Below, piece by piece: positions 1 through 9,556 of a stretch of 53,559 nt of DNA. The position numbers and the translations under genes are program-made. Source of the stretch: Prevotella sp. (GTDB lineage: Bacteria > Bacteroidota > Bacteroidia > Bacteroidales > Bacteroidaceae); assembly GCA_024681705.1 (NCBI GenBank), contig JAILAI010000265.1, positions 1 through 53,559 on the forward strand, read 5' to 3'. Every line of letters starts with the position of its first letter. Position 1 is the first letter of the stretch. A model generated the notes under the pieces. It did not search any database. It saw only the letters and a program-made list of their open reading frames with translations, and was not told where the DNA came from.

Positions 1-524
1 CAAGGACCTGTGTCGCCCATTTCCCAGAAGTTGTCGTGTTTGTTGCCGTTGATGATGTGGTCTGCGGGCACGTGTTTCAGCCAGAAACCGGCGGCTTCGT
101 CGTCGCGCTCCAGTCCTTCGGTGGCGTCGCCCTCGAAGACCGTCACGTAGAGGTCCTCGGGATTGAGCTTGAGCACATCCACTAGGTATTCCCATGCCAT
201 ATCGATGGCGCCCTCCTTGAAGTAGTCGCCAAACGACCAGTTGCCGAGCATCTCGAACATTGTGTGGTGGTAGGTGTCGTGACCAACCTCCTCAAGGTCG
301 TTGTGTTTACCGCTCACGCGCAAGCACTTTTGCGAGTCGGCGCGTCGGCGTGGCTCTGGGTCGCGTGTGCCCAGAATGATGTCTTTCCACTGGTTCATAC
401 CAGCGTTGGTGAACATCAGTGTTGGGTCGTCTTTGATGACCATCGGTGCAGAGGGCACGATGGCGTGTTGTTTCGACTCGAAGAACTTCTTGAACGAGTC
501 GCGAATCTCATTGGCTGTCATCAT
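1..524 (-). CDS. alaS: Alanyl-tRNA synthetase, N-terminal part (truncated by window edge)
   Basis: Reverse-strand translation [52 protein letters not shown]...[35 protein letters not shown] is classic AlaS. Confidence 0.96.
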   Translation of the reverse strand, partial: MMTANEIRDSFKKFFESKQHAIVPSAPMVIKDDPTLMFTNAGMNQWKDIILGTRDPEPRRRADSQKCLRVSGKHNDLEEVGHDTYHHTMFEMLGNWSFGDYFKEGAIDMAWEYLVDVLKLNPEDLYVTVFEGDATEGLERDDEAAGFWLKHVPADHIINGNKHDNFWEMGDTGP

Positions 525-560
525 TTTTATCGTTTTTTCTCTTTTTACTCTTTTAAGGTG

Positions 561-568
561 CAAAGGTA
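561..568 (-). promoter_or_regulatory. Bacteroidetes -7 element TACCTTTG upstream of alaS
   Basis: CAAAGGTA on + strand, about 40 bp upstream of the alaS start. Confidence 0.65.
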
Positions 569-838
569 CGAATAAGCGAGCAAAACAACGAAAGAAAAAA
601 CAATTATTTTCGTTTTTTCGGGTGGAAGTACTTTGTTTAAAGCCAACCTTGTGTGTGTTAGTGAAGTATCAGCAATCATCCGTTTGTTGTGATTTATTGT
701 CATGACACTTTGGCTTTATGTTGTGAGTTTTTTTGCAAAAGCAAGAAAAATAAAATATCTTCCAATTTTTTTCGAAAGAAAAGAGTGGGATGTCTTATTT
801 TTTTCTTAATTTTGCAGAACAATCAAGAATATGGTATT

Positions 839-1186
839 ATGGCACTGAATACAGACAAGAACTTGAAGCTTTATTACACCATCAAAGAGGTAGCTGGCAT
901 GGTGGGCATGACAGAAAGCAACTTGCGTTTCTGGGAGAAGGAAATACCGCAGCTGAAGCCGAAAACATCGGCAAATGGCTTGCGGCAGTACACCGAGCAC
1001 GACATTGAGAATGTGCGCACGGTTTATAACTTGGTGAAAGTGCGCGGCTTCAAATTGTCCGCCGCCCGCAAAATGCTCTATCAGAACAAGCGCGGCGTAG
1101 ACAACAAGGCCCGTGTCATGGAGTCGCTCATACGAGTGCGCGACGAACTAAAGTCGCTGAAAAAACAACTCGATTACCTGACGTAA
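839..1186 (+). CDS. MerR family transcriptional regulator
   Basis: ORF from ATG 839: MALNTDKNLKLYYTIKEVAGMVGMTESNLRFWEKEIPQLKPKTSANGLRQYTEHDIENV, a MerR helix-turn-helix; TAATTTTG promoter at 807-814. Confidence 0.9.
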   Translation: MALNTDKNLKLYYTIKEVAGMVGMTESNLRFWEKEIPQLKPKTSANGLRQYTEHDIENVRTVYNLVKVRGFKLSAARKMLYQNKRGVDNKARVMESLIRVRDELKSLKKQLDYLT

Positions 1187-1267
1187 CCCTGTACCGCCCA
1201 TCCTTATAGGCAAAGCAACACTGCATTAGTTCCTTTTACGGGCCAGTTACTGAGCATAATAAAAAAG

Positions 1268-1307
1268 AAATCCCCGATTCTTCTCAATGAGGAATCGGGG
1301 GATTTTT
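1268..1307. terminator. Intrinsic terminator hairpin downstream of merR
   Basis: AAATCCCCGATTC TTCTCAATGAG GAATCGGGGGATTTTT. Confidence 0.85.
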
Positions 1308-1460
1308 ATATCCACACATTCTAGAATAATAATGTTAACGAAGTGTTCAACGTCGTCATCATGTAGCGTGCTGATTAGAATATAGCGGTGTTTGATTGTC
1401 GTAGGCGACGCCTTTGAAGTGGTGCGCTGGTGATTTGCGTTGTTGTGGTTGGCGGGAGTG

Positions 1461-1540
1461 CATGAAAAAATCTAGAAAATTTTCATCGAAATTGGCGCTT
1501 TTGATGAAAAAAATCTAGATTTTTTATTCGAAACTTGGCG
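1461..1540. repeat. Dispersed intergenic repeat, copy 1
   Basis: catgaaaaaatctagaaaattttcatcgaaattggcgcttttgatgaaaaaaatctagattttttattcgaaa; shared with three other loci in the window. Confidence 0.85.
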
Positions 1541-1589
1541 GAATGGGTTGCCAAGGGTGCGGAAGAACGGTGTCAGGGGTGACGCTTTG

Positions 1590-2648
1590 TCAACGAGCTT
1601 TTGCTGGTAGCCAAGCGTTGTCGGCTCCAAACACCTCTTCAGGTGTGATGCGCTGGGCTTGTTTCTTAGTGAGTTGGTGGCTCCAAGGTGCGCGCTGCTT
1701 GGTGTCGGCACCTTCGCCGCTGTTGTTGTATTCCTCGTAGCGGGTGGTCTGTTCGTTGGTTTGTTTGCCCCAGTTGTGCCATCCTTCGGGACGGATATGG
1801 TTGCCCATGCGGCAGTTCATGAACAACGTGTGGGCATAGGGACGCCAAGGACGGCCAAGGAAAACTTGGTCGGCACCGTCGTCGGCTATCAGGTCGCAAT
1901 CGTTGAACACGTAGCCGTAGGCCACACCCTTTGGGGTGGAAGCTGCAGTGATATAGCTGTTTGTCTTGCTCTTGATGGTGCAATGCTCGAACCAAGCCGT
2001 TGAAGGACCGAAGATAAAGTCGGTGGTTCCCTCGATGTAACAGTTCAGGAAGAATATGCGCGTGTTGCCGACGCCGGTGTAAACGGTGTCTTGGTTGCCA
2101 AGTAAGCGGCAGCCGTTGAAGACCAGTCGGTCGCCCTCGGTGTGTAGTGCAACTGCCTGACCTAGTCGGGGCGCATTGTTCTCGATGGTGATGTTCTTGA
2201 AGGTGATGTCGGAACCTTCCACCTTGACGGTGAAGGTGCGGAAGGTGCCCATGGGCTGCTGACCGCTTTCTTTCTCTGGTTGGGGCGAAGCCTCGAAACC
2301 AATCTTCGGAATTGGGATGTTTGCGTGGTCGTCGTAGGTGATGATGGTTGTGGCAGCGTCCTCACCACAAATCTCAATATTGGTGAGCCATGATGGAACG
2401 ATGATTTTCTCTTTGTAGACGCCTTTTTTGACGAATATCACCTTGTGGTATTCCATGAATGCGCGGCATACCTCTATGGCTGAGCCGATGGTGCGGAACT
2501 CAGCTGTGCCATCGCGGGCTACGAAGAGCGTGTCGGGGTTGTCATAGCTCTTTGCCCATGTGGGGCAACAATAAAAAAATCCGAGAACCAACGACAGCAT
2601 GGCTATCATTGATCCCCGGTGTTTCGGGATGGGATTGATTGTTCTCAT
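1590..2648 (-). CDS. Pectinesterase (carbohydrate esterase family 8-like), secreted
   Basis: LLGNQDTVYTGVGNTRIFFLNCYIEGTTDFIFGPSTAWFEHC and FLGRPWRPYAHTLFMNC motifs; hydrophobic N-terminus MIAMLSLVLGFFYCCPTWA. Start placed at MRTINPIPKHRGSM (2648) because the longer ORF runs into rel. Confidence 0.92.
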   Translation of the reverse strand: MRTINPIPKHRGSMIAMLSLVLGFFYCCPTWAKSYDNPDTLFVARDGTAEFRTIGSAIEVCRAFMEYHKVIFVKKGVYKEKIIVPSWLTNIEICGEDAATTIITYDDHANIPIPKIGFEASPQPEKESGQQPMGTFRTFTVKVEGSDITFKNITIENNAPRLGQAVALHTEGDRLVFNGCRLLGNQDTVYTGVGNTRIFFLNCYIEGTTDFIFGPSTAWFEHCTIKSKTNSYITAASTPKGVAYGYVFNDCDLIADDGADQVFLGRPWRPYAHTLFMNCRMGNHIRPEGWHNWGKQTNEQTTRYEEYNNSGEGADTKQRAPWSHQLTKKQAQRITPEEVFGADNAWLPAKAR

Positions 2649-2718
2649 GATGATGTTATGCGTGTAATGTGAAGTCGGGTGGTGGATAGAGTGGGGTGTA
2701 GCGGTGCGATTCGAGCAA

Positions 2719-5004
2719 TCAGTTGATGTTCTGTATCTCCTGTACACCGTTTACGTCCTTCAGCTGTTCGATGATTTTCTGAACGTCTTCGCGGTCGTGC
2801 ACACGTAGTTCTATGAGTCCGTCGAAGATGCTTTCCTCGCATGTGAACACGACCTTGCGGATGTTGACGTTGAGTTGTCGCGAGATGATCTGCGTCACTT
2901 CGTTGAGCAGGCCGATGCGGTCGATGCCTCTTAGCTTGATGGTACCCGAGAAGAAGAGCTGCTTGTGCATGTCCCATTTCACATCGAGGATGCGGTTGCC
3001 GAAGCTCGACTTCAGCTTGTTGGCCACAGGGCAGTTGCGCTTGTGTATCTCGATGCGGTTCTTGCCGTCGATGAATCCAAGGGCGTCGTCGCCGGGAATA
3101 GGTCGGCAGCAGGAAGGGAAGATGAATTGCGAGATGTTGTTCTCGGTGATGATGATGGGTTCCTTGCGGTTGAAGTCCTTCGGCACGATGAAGTAGTTCT
3201 GACTTTCAACGAGCGTTTGTGAAGATTTTGACTTGTCTTTGCCGATGAAGGGCACGTAGCGGCGCCAGCCTTTCTTCGCGTTGTCGCCCTTGTTCTTGTT
3301 GTGTAGTTCGTCGAGGTCCTTTTCTCCAAGGATGATGCGCTTGTCGCCCAATGCCTGGAAAAGGTTCTCGGGTTTCTTCACTTCGTGGAACTCGCAGAGC
3401 TTGTCGAGCACCGATGTAGTCATCTCCATCGAGTTTCGTTCGAGCCAGTCTATCAGAATCTTCTCTCCCTTCTTCTGAATCTCTCGTCCTTCTCTTCGCA
3501 GCACGGCCTGAATCTTGTTCTTTGCCTTGGCCGTTGAGACGAAATTGATCCATTCGGGCGACACGTGCTGTGAGTTGCTGGTGAGGATTTCCACCTGATC
3601 GCCGCTCTGCAACTTGTGGCTCAGCGGCACCAGTTTGTGGTTTACTTTGGCGCCAATGCAGTGGCTGCCGAGGAAAGTGTGAATCTGGAAGGCAAAGTCG
3701 AGTGCTGTACAGCCTGCGGGCATGGTCTTGATTTCGCCTTTGGGTGTAAACACGAATATCTCGCTGGCAAAGAGGTTCAGCTTGATGGCATCGAGGAAGT
3801 CCATCGCATCGGGCTGCGGATCGTCCAGAATCTCCTTGATGGTGCGTAGCCAGTTGTTCAGTTCGCCCTCGTCCTCGGTATACTCGTCATCGGGTTCTCC
3901 GTCCTTGTATTTCCAATGGGCAGCAAAGCCTTGCTCGGCTATCTCGTTCATTCTGTCAGAACGTATCTGCACTTCAATCCATCTGCCCTGATGCGACATC
4001 AAGGTTACGTGCAGAGCTTGGTAGCCATTGGCTTTCGGATGGCTGAGCCAGTCGCGCAGACGGTCGGGATGACTCTTGTAGATCTGGCTGATGCGGACGT
4101 AGATGTTGAAGCATTCGTTGATTTCCTCTTCGCGTTTCTTGGGTGTGAAGATGATGCGGACGGCCAGAATATCGTAGATTTCGTTGAACGTGATATTCTT
4201 GTTCTGCATCTTGTTCCAGATGGAGTAGGGGCTTTTTACGCGTGCCTTTATCTCGTAGTCCACTCCCATCTGGTCGAGTGCCTGGCGGATGGGCGCGGTG
4301 AAGTTGCTGAACAGTTCGTCGCGCTGCTCTTGCGTGATTTCCAGTTTCTTTGTGATGGCCTTGTATTCCTCGGGGTGTTCAAAGCGGAAGCTGAGGTTCT
4401 CGAGCTCGGTCTTTATCTTGTTGAGTCCCAGACGGTTGGCAAGCGGCGCATAGATGTAGAGCGTCTCGCCGGCAATCTTGTACTGCTTGTTGGCGGGCTG
4501 ACTCTCAAGTGTGCGCATGTTGTGCAGACGGTCGGCAATCTTGATGAGGATGACGCGGATGTCGTCGCTCATGGTGAGCAGCAGCTTTTTGAAGTTCTCG
4601 GCCTGTGCCGATGCCTGTTCGCCGAAGATGCCGCCGGAGATTTTGGTCAGTCCGTCGACAATCTGCGCAATCTTGGGGCCGAAAATGTTCTCGATATCTT
4701 CAACGGTGTAGTCGGTGTCTTCGACCACATCGTGAAGCAATGCTGAGCAAATACTGGTGGAGCCGAGCCCGATTTCCGAACAGGCAATCTGGGCAACAGC
4801 GATGGGATGCATAATATAAGGCTCGCCCGACAAGCGCTTCACGCCTTTGTGAGCCTGCCTTGCGAAGTTAAATGCCTTGGTGATGATGTCTACCTTTTTG
4901 CGGTGACGCGAACTGAGATAGCTTTCCAGCAATTTCTGAAAAGCGTCGTTTACCATTTGATCCTCGGCTGATTCTTTGGCCGTGTTCTTAATCGTCTCAT
5001 CCAT
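2719..5004 (-). CDS. RelA/SpoT family (p)ppGpp synthetase/hydrolase
   Basis: HD domain (HPIAVAQI..ALLHDVVEDT), synthetase (YSIWNKMQNK..DILAVRIIF), TGS (FTPKGEIKTMPAGCTALDFAF) and C-terminal ACT. Confidence 0.96.
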   Translation of the reverse strand: MDETIKNTAKESAEDQMVNDAFQKLLESYLSSRHRKKVDIITKAFNFARQAHKGVKRLSGEPYIMHPIAVAQIACSEIGLGSTSICSALLHDVVEDTDYTVEDIENIFGPKIAQIVDGLTKISGGIFGEQASAQAENFKKLLLTMSDDIRVILIKIADRLHNMRTLESQPANKQYKIAGETLYIYAPLANRLGLNKIKTELENLSFRFEHPEEYKAITKKLEITQEQRDELFSNFTAPIRQALDQMGVDYEIKARVKSPYSIWNKMQNKNITFNEIYDILAVRIIFTPKKREEEINECFNIYVRISQIYKSHPDRLRDWLSHPKANGYQALHVTLMSHQGRWIEVQIRSDRMNEIAEQGFAAHWKYKDGEPDDEYTEDEGELNNWLRTIKEILDDPQPDAMDFLDAIKLNLFASEIFVFTPKGEIKTMPAGCTALDFAFQIHTFLGSHCIGAKVNHKLVPLSHKLQSGDQVEILTSNSQHVSPEWINFVSTAKAKNKIQAVLRREGREIQKKGEKILIDWLERNSMEMTTSVLDKLCEFHEVKKPENLFQALGDKRIILGEKDLDELHNKNKGDNAKKGWRRYVPFIGKDKSKSSQTLVESQNYFIVPKDFNRKEPIIITENNISQFIFPSCCRPIPGDDALGFIDGKNRIEIHKRNCPVANKLKSSFGNRILDVKWDMHKQLFFSGTIKLRGIDRIGLLNEVTQIISRQLNVNIRKVVFTCEESIFDGLIELRVHDREDVQKIIEQLKDVNGVQEIQNIN

Positions 5005-5082
5005 AGGCCTTTGATTCTAAAAAGTAAAAAGGTAGGTGGCCACCACGAAGATGGCCTTTTCGTGTGCAGCTTCGCTCAGTCT

Positions 5083-6582
5083 TTATTTCACGCGAAGCTT
5101 CTTTCCGGCACGGATATTGTCGCCTTTGATGCCGTTCAGCTTACGCAGTTTGTCGACTGTTGTTCCGTGCTTGCGCGCCAGGCTTGTGAGGGTTTGTCCT
5201 TGTTCTACGGTTACGCTCTGCGACTGCTGACGTGCTGCCTTCCCTCGGCGGCCTTTCCCACGTTGTTGTCTGGCTGCTTGTTGCTGGGCGGCCTGTTGCT
5301 GTTTCCTTGAAGTTCTACTGTAACGACTACTGCGCGATGACTGTCTGCTTTGACGTGTCTGCGCCGTTTCTCCACGCTTGTACGAACGTGTTGAGGCCGT
5401 GTAGTTTGTGCGGCTCTGTGTGTATCCTGTGCGATTCTGTGTGTAGGATTGGCGCGGTGCGGCCTCTGGTTGGGTGTCGGCCTGCGTGATGGCCACCTCC
5501 GAGCGCTTTGTTATCAGTCGGTTCGCGTCGTAAGCATAGATGCTGTCCTCATTGTCAATGAATTGAGTGACGTATTGTTGCGGCAGACGAATGACAGAAG
5601 GTTTACTGCTTCCGTTCACGATGTCGCGGCGATACTGCGGGTTGAGCGTCCGCAACTCGTCAACGCTGATACCCATTACACCAGCAATCTGCTTGAAATG
5701 AACATCGCGCGACACCATGATGGTGTCCGACTTCAGCGGCAGCTCAGTGCGCATGGGGCAGATATTGTGCTCGCAATAGTAACTCATGATGTAGTTGGCG
5801 GCAATGAAAGCTGGCACGTAGCCCTGCGTTTCCTTGGGCAGATACTTGTAGATGGTCCAGTAGTCTGTCGATCCACCTGCGCGGTGCATGGCTTTGTTGA
5901 TGGTACCGGGACCGCAGTTGTAGGCTGCGATGACGGTATTCCAATCGCCGTAGATTTTGTAGAGGTCCTTCAGAAGCTGTGCTGCCGCATAAGAAGACTT
6001 GATAGGGTCGCGGCGCTCGTCAACAAGAGAGTTGATCTCTAGTCCGTATTGCTTTCCCGATTCCACCATGAACTGCCACAATCCCGATGCTCCGGCAGGT
6101 GAAGTGACGGAAGGATGAAGTCCCGATTCGATGACCGGCAGGTAGCGAAGTTCCAAAGGCAGGTTGTTGGCTTCCAAAGCCTGCTCGAAGATAGGCATGT
6201 AGAAGTTGGAAGCTCCCAGCATATAGGCCACCGAACGGCGCAGGTTCACGGCATAGCGGTCGATGAATTTGCGCACCACTTCGTTGTAGGGCATCTCCAT
6301 CACTGTGGGCAGACGGCGCAGACGTTCGACGTAGGTCTCCTTGCTGTATTCCGGATTCGTGTTGTCGAAGTTGCAGTCTTGCTCGTTCAGATAGGTGCGT
6401 GAGTTATAGAGATTGAGCAGGCTGTCAATCTCCACAAGCATGCCTTCAGGCACATCGATGGATTCCTGAGAACCGTCTTCTGCCGTGAAGGTGATCTCGT
6501 CGTTATCAACAGTCTGTGCTTGGGTGGCGCAATGGGAGCCGAGCAAAATGGCGGCCACGATCAAGTATTTCTTCATTTTCAT
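5083..6582 (-). CDS. Lytic transglycosylase with C-terminal LysM domain (MltD-like)
   Basis: SLT motif VIESGLHPSVTSPAGASGLWQFMVESGKQYGLEI..YNCGPGTINKAM; LysM VEQGQTLTSLARKHGTTVDKLRKLNGIKGDNIRAGKKLRV. Confidence 0.93.
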   Translation of the reverse strand: MKMKKYLIVAAILLGSHCATQAQTVDNDEITFTAEDGSQESIDVPEGMLVEIDSLLNLYNSRTYLNEQDCNFDNTNPEYSKETYVERLRRLPTVMEMPYNEVVRKFIDRYAVNLRRSVAYMLGASNFYMPIFEQALEANNLPLELRYLPVIESGLHPSVTSPAGASGLWQFMVESGKQYGLEINSLVDERRDPIKSSYAAAQLLKDLYKIYGDWNTVIAAYNCGPGTINKAMHRAGGSTDYWTIYKYLPKETQGYVPAFIAANYIMSYYCEHNICPMRTELPLKSDTIMVSRDVHFKQIAGVMGISVDELRTLNPQYRRDIVNGSSKPSVIRLPQQYVTQFIDNEDSIYAYDANRLITKRSEVAITQADTQPEAAPRQSYTQNRTGYTQSRTNYTASTRSYKRGETAQTRQSRQSSRSSRYSRTSRKQQQAAQQQAARQQRGKGRRGKAARQQSQSVTVEQGQTLTSLARKHGTTVDKLRKLNGIKGDNIRAGKKLRVK

Positions 6583-6646
6583 CTTCTTATTTGGGATTTC
6601 TATTTTCTATTCCTTGTGGTTATGACAGATACGTCTTGAGGTCTTG

Positions 6647-7381
6647 TCAGAAATTCAGCGCGCAACTCAGTCCTACGCCCGATGAATGGAGCGGATTAGT
6701 CCCCTTGTTCCCGTTTTGAATGACGGTGGGAGCAACGCGCATGCTGAGGTCGTCGGAGATGTCGAACTCTGAAAGTGAGGCGTCGACATAGGCGTCGATG
6801 ATGGACAAAGCGTAGACACCGATGAGGATAAATGCACTCATGTCGCGGTAGCGGCGGTAGTAGTCCTTACGCTTCTTGAACTTTGTCTGGTAGGTCGACA
6901 TGTTCTCCTCCGTGATGGTTCGCCCCAAGTGCAGGAACTGGTTGTAGCTTTGCGTCTCGGGATTGTCGTCCATGATGTCCATATATGCCTGCGAATAGTC
7001 GCGATACATTATATTATTCCATCGCATGGCGTAGATACATCCCACGAACCCTCCATATATGATGGGCAGCTTCCAGTACTTGCGGTTGTAGATTTGTCCG
7101 GCACCAGGCAGCACGATGGCCAACCACATGGCCCTTTTCGCGTTGGGTCGCCATTGGCTCCAGTCGCGTTTGGGCTTCTTCAATGAGATGGTGTCGAACA
7201 TGAACGATCCTTCCTCAAGACCGTAGTCGTCGTCGATGAACACGGGTGTCTCGTCTTCGTAGACAGGCTGTGGTATGGAATCGGGCGGCAGTGTCCAGAT
7301 GGAGTCTGCCTCTTCCTGTGCCCCTGCTGCCGTAGAGAGCAGAGTCACCACCATCAGAAGGATGTATTTGACTATTCTCAC
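6647..7381 (-). CDS. DUF5683-type membrane protein
   Basis: RAMWLAIVLPGAGQIYNRKYWKLPIIYGGFVGCIYAMRWN; adjacent to parB in the order common in Bacteroidales. Confidence 0.8.
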   Translation of the reverse strand: MRIVKYILLMVVTLLSTAAGAQEEADSIWTLPPDSIPQPVYEDETPVFIDDDYGLEEGSFMFDTISLKKPKRDWSQWRPNAKRAMWLAIVLPGAGQIYNRKYWKLPIIYGGFVGCIYAMRWNNIMYRDYSQAYMDIMDDNPETQSYNQFLHLGRTITEENMSTYQTKFKKRKDYYRRYRDMSAFILIGVYALSIIDAYVDASLSEFDISDDLSMRVAPTVIQNGNKGTNPLHSSGVGLSCALNF

Positions 7382-8265
7382 TGCAGTTTGCCGAACACGT
7401 TCATGATGCGTTCCAGTTCCTCTTCGTTGGCGAAGGGGATGCTGATTTTACCTTTACCCTTGGCATTGCAGGTCATTTCGACGCGTGTGCTGAGCACGTC
7501 AGCCAGTTTTATTCTGGCGGCGCTGACATTTTCGGGCAACTGCTTCTTGGTCGTCAGTTTCTTGCGTCCAGCCTGCATGTCCTCGCCGTTCTTCACCATT
7601 CTCACCATTTCCTCCACCTTTCTTACGGAGTAGGCGTTCTTCTGAATCTCGCGGAAGAGGGCGATTTGCTGTGCCGGACTATCGAGTGACAGCAAGGCAC
7701 GGGCGTGGCCCATGTCTATTTCCTTTTTCTGAAGTGCCATCTGCACTTGTGCAGGCAGCTTCAGCAGTCTCAGGTAGTTGGTGATGGCGGTGCGGCTTTT
7801 TCCCACTCGCTCAGCCACTTTATCCTGTGTCTTGTCAGTGGTTTCCATCAGATGCTGGTAGGCAAGGGCAATCTCGATGGCGTTGAGGTCTTCGCGCTGT
7901 ATGTTTTCCACCAAAGCCATCTCCATCACCTCCTCGTCCTTGATGGTGCGGATATAGGCAGGCACCGACGTCAGACCTGCAATCTGCGAGGCACGCCAAC
8001 GTCGTTCGCCGGCCACTATCTGGAAACGGTTTTCGCCCGTCTGCCTCAGTGTCAGCGGCACCACGATGCCAATCTCGCCGATGCTCTGTGCCAGTTCCTG
8101 CAAAGCCGTCTCGTCGAACTCCCGACGCGGTTGGTTCGGGTTGGGTTCTATCTGGCTGAGAGGTATCTCGTTGATGGTCGATGAGCCCTGTGTCTTCACA
8201 TCGTTTGTCGAAATGAGGGCATCGAGGCCTCGGCCGAGCGCACTATATTTCTTCTTTACTGCCAT
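7378..8265 (-). CDS. parB: ParB chromosome partitioning protein
   Basis: MAVKKKYSALGRGLDALIST..PLSQIEPNPNQPRREFDETALQELAQSIGEIGIVVPLTLR..GERRWRAS. Start at 8265 rather than the ORF limit 8367. Confidence 0.95.
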   Translation of the reverse strand: MAVKKKYSALGRGLDALISTNDVKTQGSSTINEIPLSQIEPNPNQPRREFDETALQELAQSIGEIGIVVPLTLRQTGENRFQIVAGERRWRASQIAGLTSVPAYIRTIKDEEVMEMALVENIQREDLNAIEIALAYQHLMETTDKTQDKVAERVGKSRTAITNYLRLLKLPAQVQMALQKKEIDMGHARALLSLDSPAQQIALFREIQKNAYSVRKVEEMVRMVKNGEDMQAGRKKLTTKKQLPENVSAARIKLADVLSTRVEMTCNAKGKGKISIPFANEEELERIMNVFGKLQ

Positions 8266-8314
8266 ATATGCAATTATCGGTAGGGTCTTTCCCGCCAATG
8301 CGGGAGCGTCCCAA

Positions 8315-9079
8315 CTATTTGTTACGGTTAATGATTTCCTTGGCCAGCGACAAGTGGTTCTTCGCACCGGTAGAGTCGGCGTCGTAGAGAATGACGGGCA
8401 GTCCGTGCGACGGACTTTCCGACAACTTCACGTTGCGCTGAATGACGGTCTTGAACACCAGTTCCTGGAAGTGGCGTTTCACCTCGTCGTATATCTGATT
8501 GGCCAGACGCAGACGCTGGTCGTACATGGTCAGCAGGAATCCTTCTATCTCCAGCTTCGGGTTCAGACGGCTCTTGATGATCTTGATGGTGTTCAGCAAC
8601 TTACTGATGCCTTCCAATGCAAAATACTCACATTGTACGGGTATGATGACCGAGTCGGCAGCTGTCAGCGCGTTTACGGTGATGAGTCCGAGCGACGGCG
8701 AGCAGTCAATCAGTATGTAGTCGTATTCTTTCTTGATAGGATCCAGCAGGTTCTTCAGTACCTGTTCGCGCTGTTCCATTTCGAGCATTTCAATCTCAGC
8801 TCCCACCAGGTTCACATGACTCGGAATAATGTCCAGTCCCTCGATGTCAGTGGTGTACATCGCGTCGCGTATGTCAGCTTGGTCGATGATGCATTCGTAG
8901 ATGCTGCAGTCGATGTCGTTGATGTTGACGCCCAGTCCGCTCGATGCGTTTGCCTGCGGGTCGGCATCAATCACCAGCACCGTTTTCTCCAGCGTTGCCA
9001 GCGAAGCTGCCAGGTTGATGGTCGTGGTTGTCTTGCCGACGCCACCTTTCTGGTTAGCTAATGCAATGATTTTTCCCAT
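8315..9079 (-). CDS. parA: ParA/Soj family ATPase
   Basis: MGKIIALANQKGGVGKTTTTINLAASLA..VLVIDADPQANASSGLG. Confidence 0.96.
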   Translation of the reverse strand: MGKIIALANQKGGVGKTTTTINLAASLATLEKTVLVIDADPQANASSGLGVNINDIDCSIYECIIDQADIRDAMYTTDIEGLDIIPSHVNLVGAEIEMLEMEQREQVLKNLLDPIKKEYDYILIDCSPSLGLITVNALTAADSVIIPVQCEYFALEGISKLLNTIKIIKSRLNPKLEIEGFLLTMYDQRLRLANQIYDEVKRHFQELVFKTVIQRNVKLSESPSHGLPVILYDADSTGAKNHLSLAKEIINRNK

Positions 9080-9525
9080 ATCTTACCTTTATATATACCT
9101 TGACATCACCTGACTATGGGCATTCGCGAAGTCAGGAGACGCTTTTATCATAAGAAAATTTGTGCAAAGATACAACTTTTTTTCGGAATAGACACAATCC
9201 ATTCCGATTTTAACGAGATTTACATACGTTTAACCAACGCACAGAAGCTCGACGGCTATTCGTTGAGTGGTCGATGGTTGTCGGCAGTGTCTTCGACGGG
9301 GTGTTGTCGGTTCACATTGGTTTTCCGTCGATGAAACGGGCATTGTGGCAGGTGTTCAAGGCCACGAATACCATAAGGTTTTGACATTCTTCAGATAAGA
9401 TGCTAGCGCCGTTTTTTGCCCAGAACGACGCTCAAGTACAGTTGAAAATCCGTCTCTTATAGCCGATTTTAACGGTCTGTAGGCAACTTTTCAGACCGAT
9501 AGGCCGCAGATTCCGTCTTTTTTCG

Positions 9526-9533
9526 TAACTTTG
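9526..9533 (+). promoter_or_regulatory. Bacteroidetes -7 element TAACTTTG upstream of surE
   Basis: ttcgTAACTTTGcag about 25 bp before the surE start. Confidence 0.6.
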
Positions 9534-9556
9534 CAGTCCAAACTTTTTGCGTGACA

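Noticed and set aside
301-705. ORF with [14 protein letters not shown], similar to [14 protein letters not shown] in ORF 31136-31582
   Set aside because: The similarity comes from the shared promoter DNA (alaS and ksgA), not from a protein family.
7378-9545. parS site near parAB
   Set aside because: I found no convincing TGTTNCACGTGNAACA-type palindrome; isolated CACGTG occurrences elsewhere are inside coding genes.
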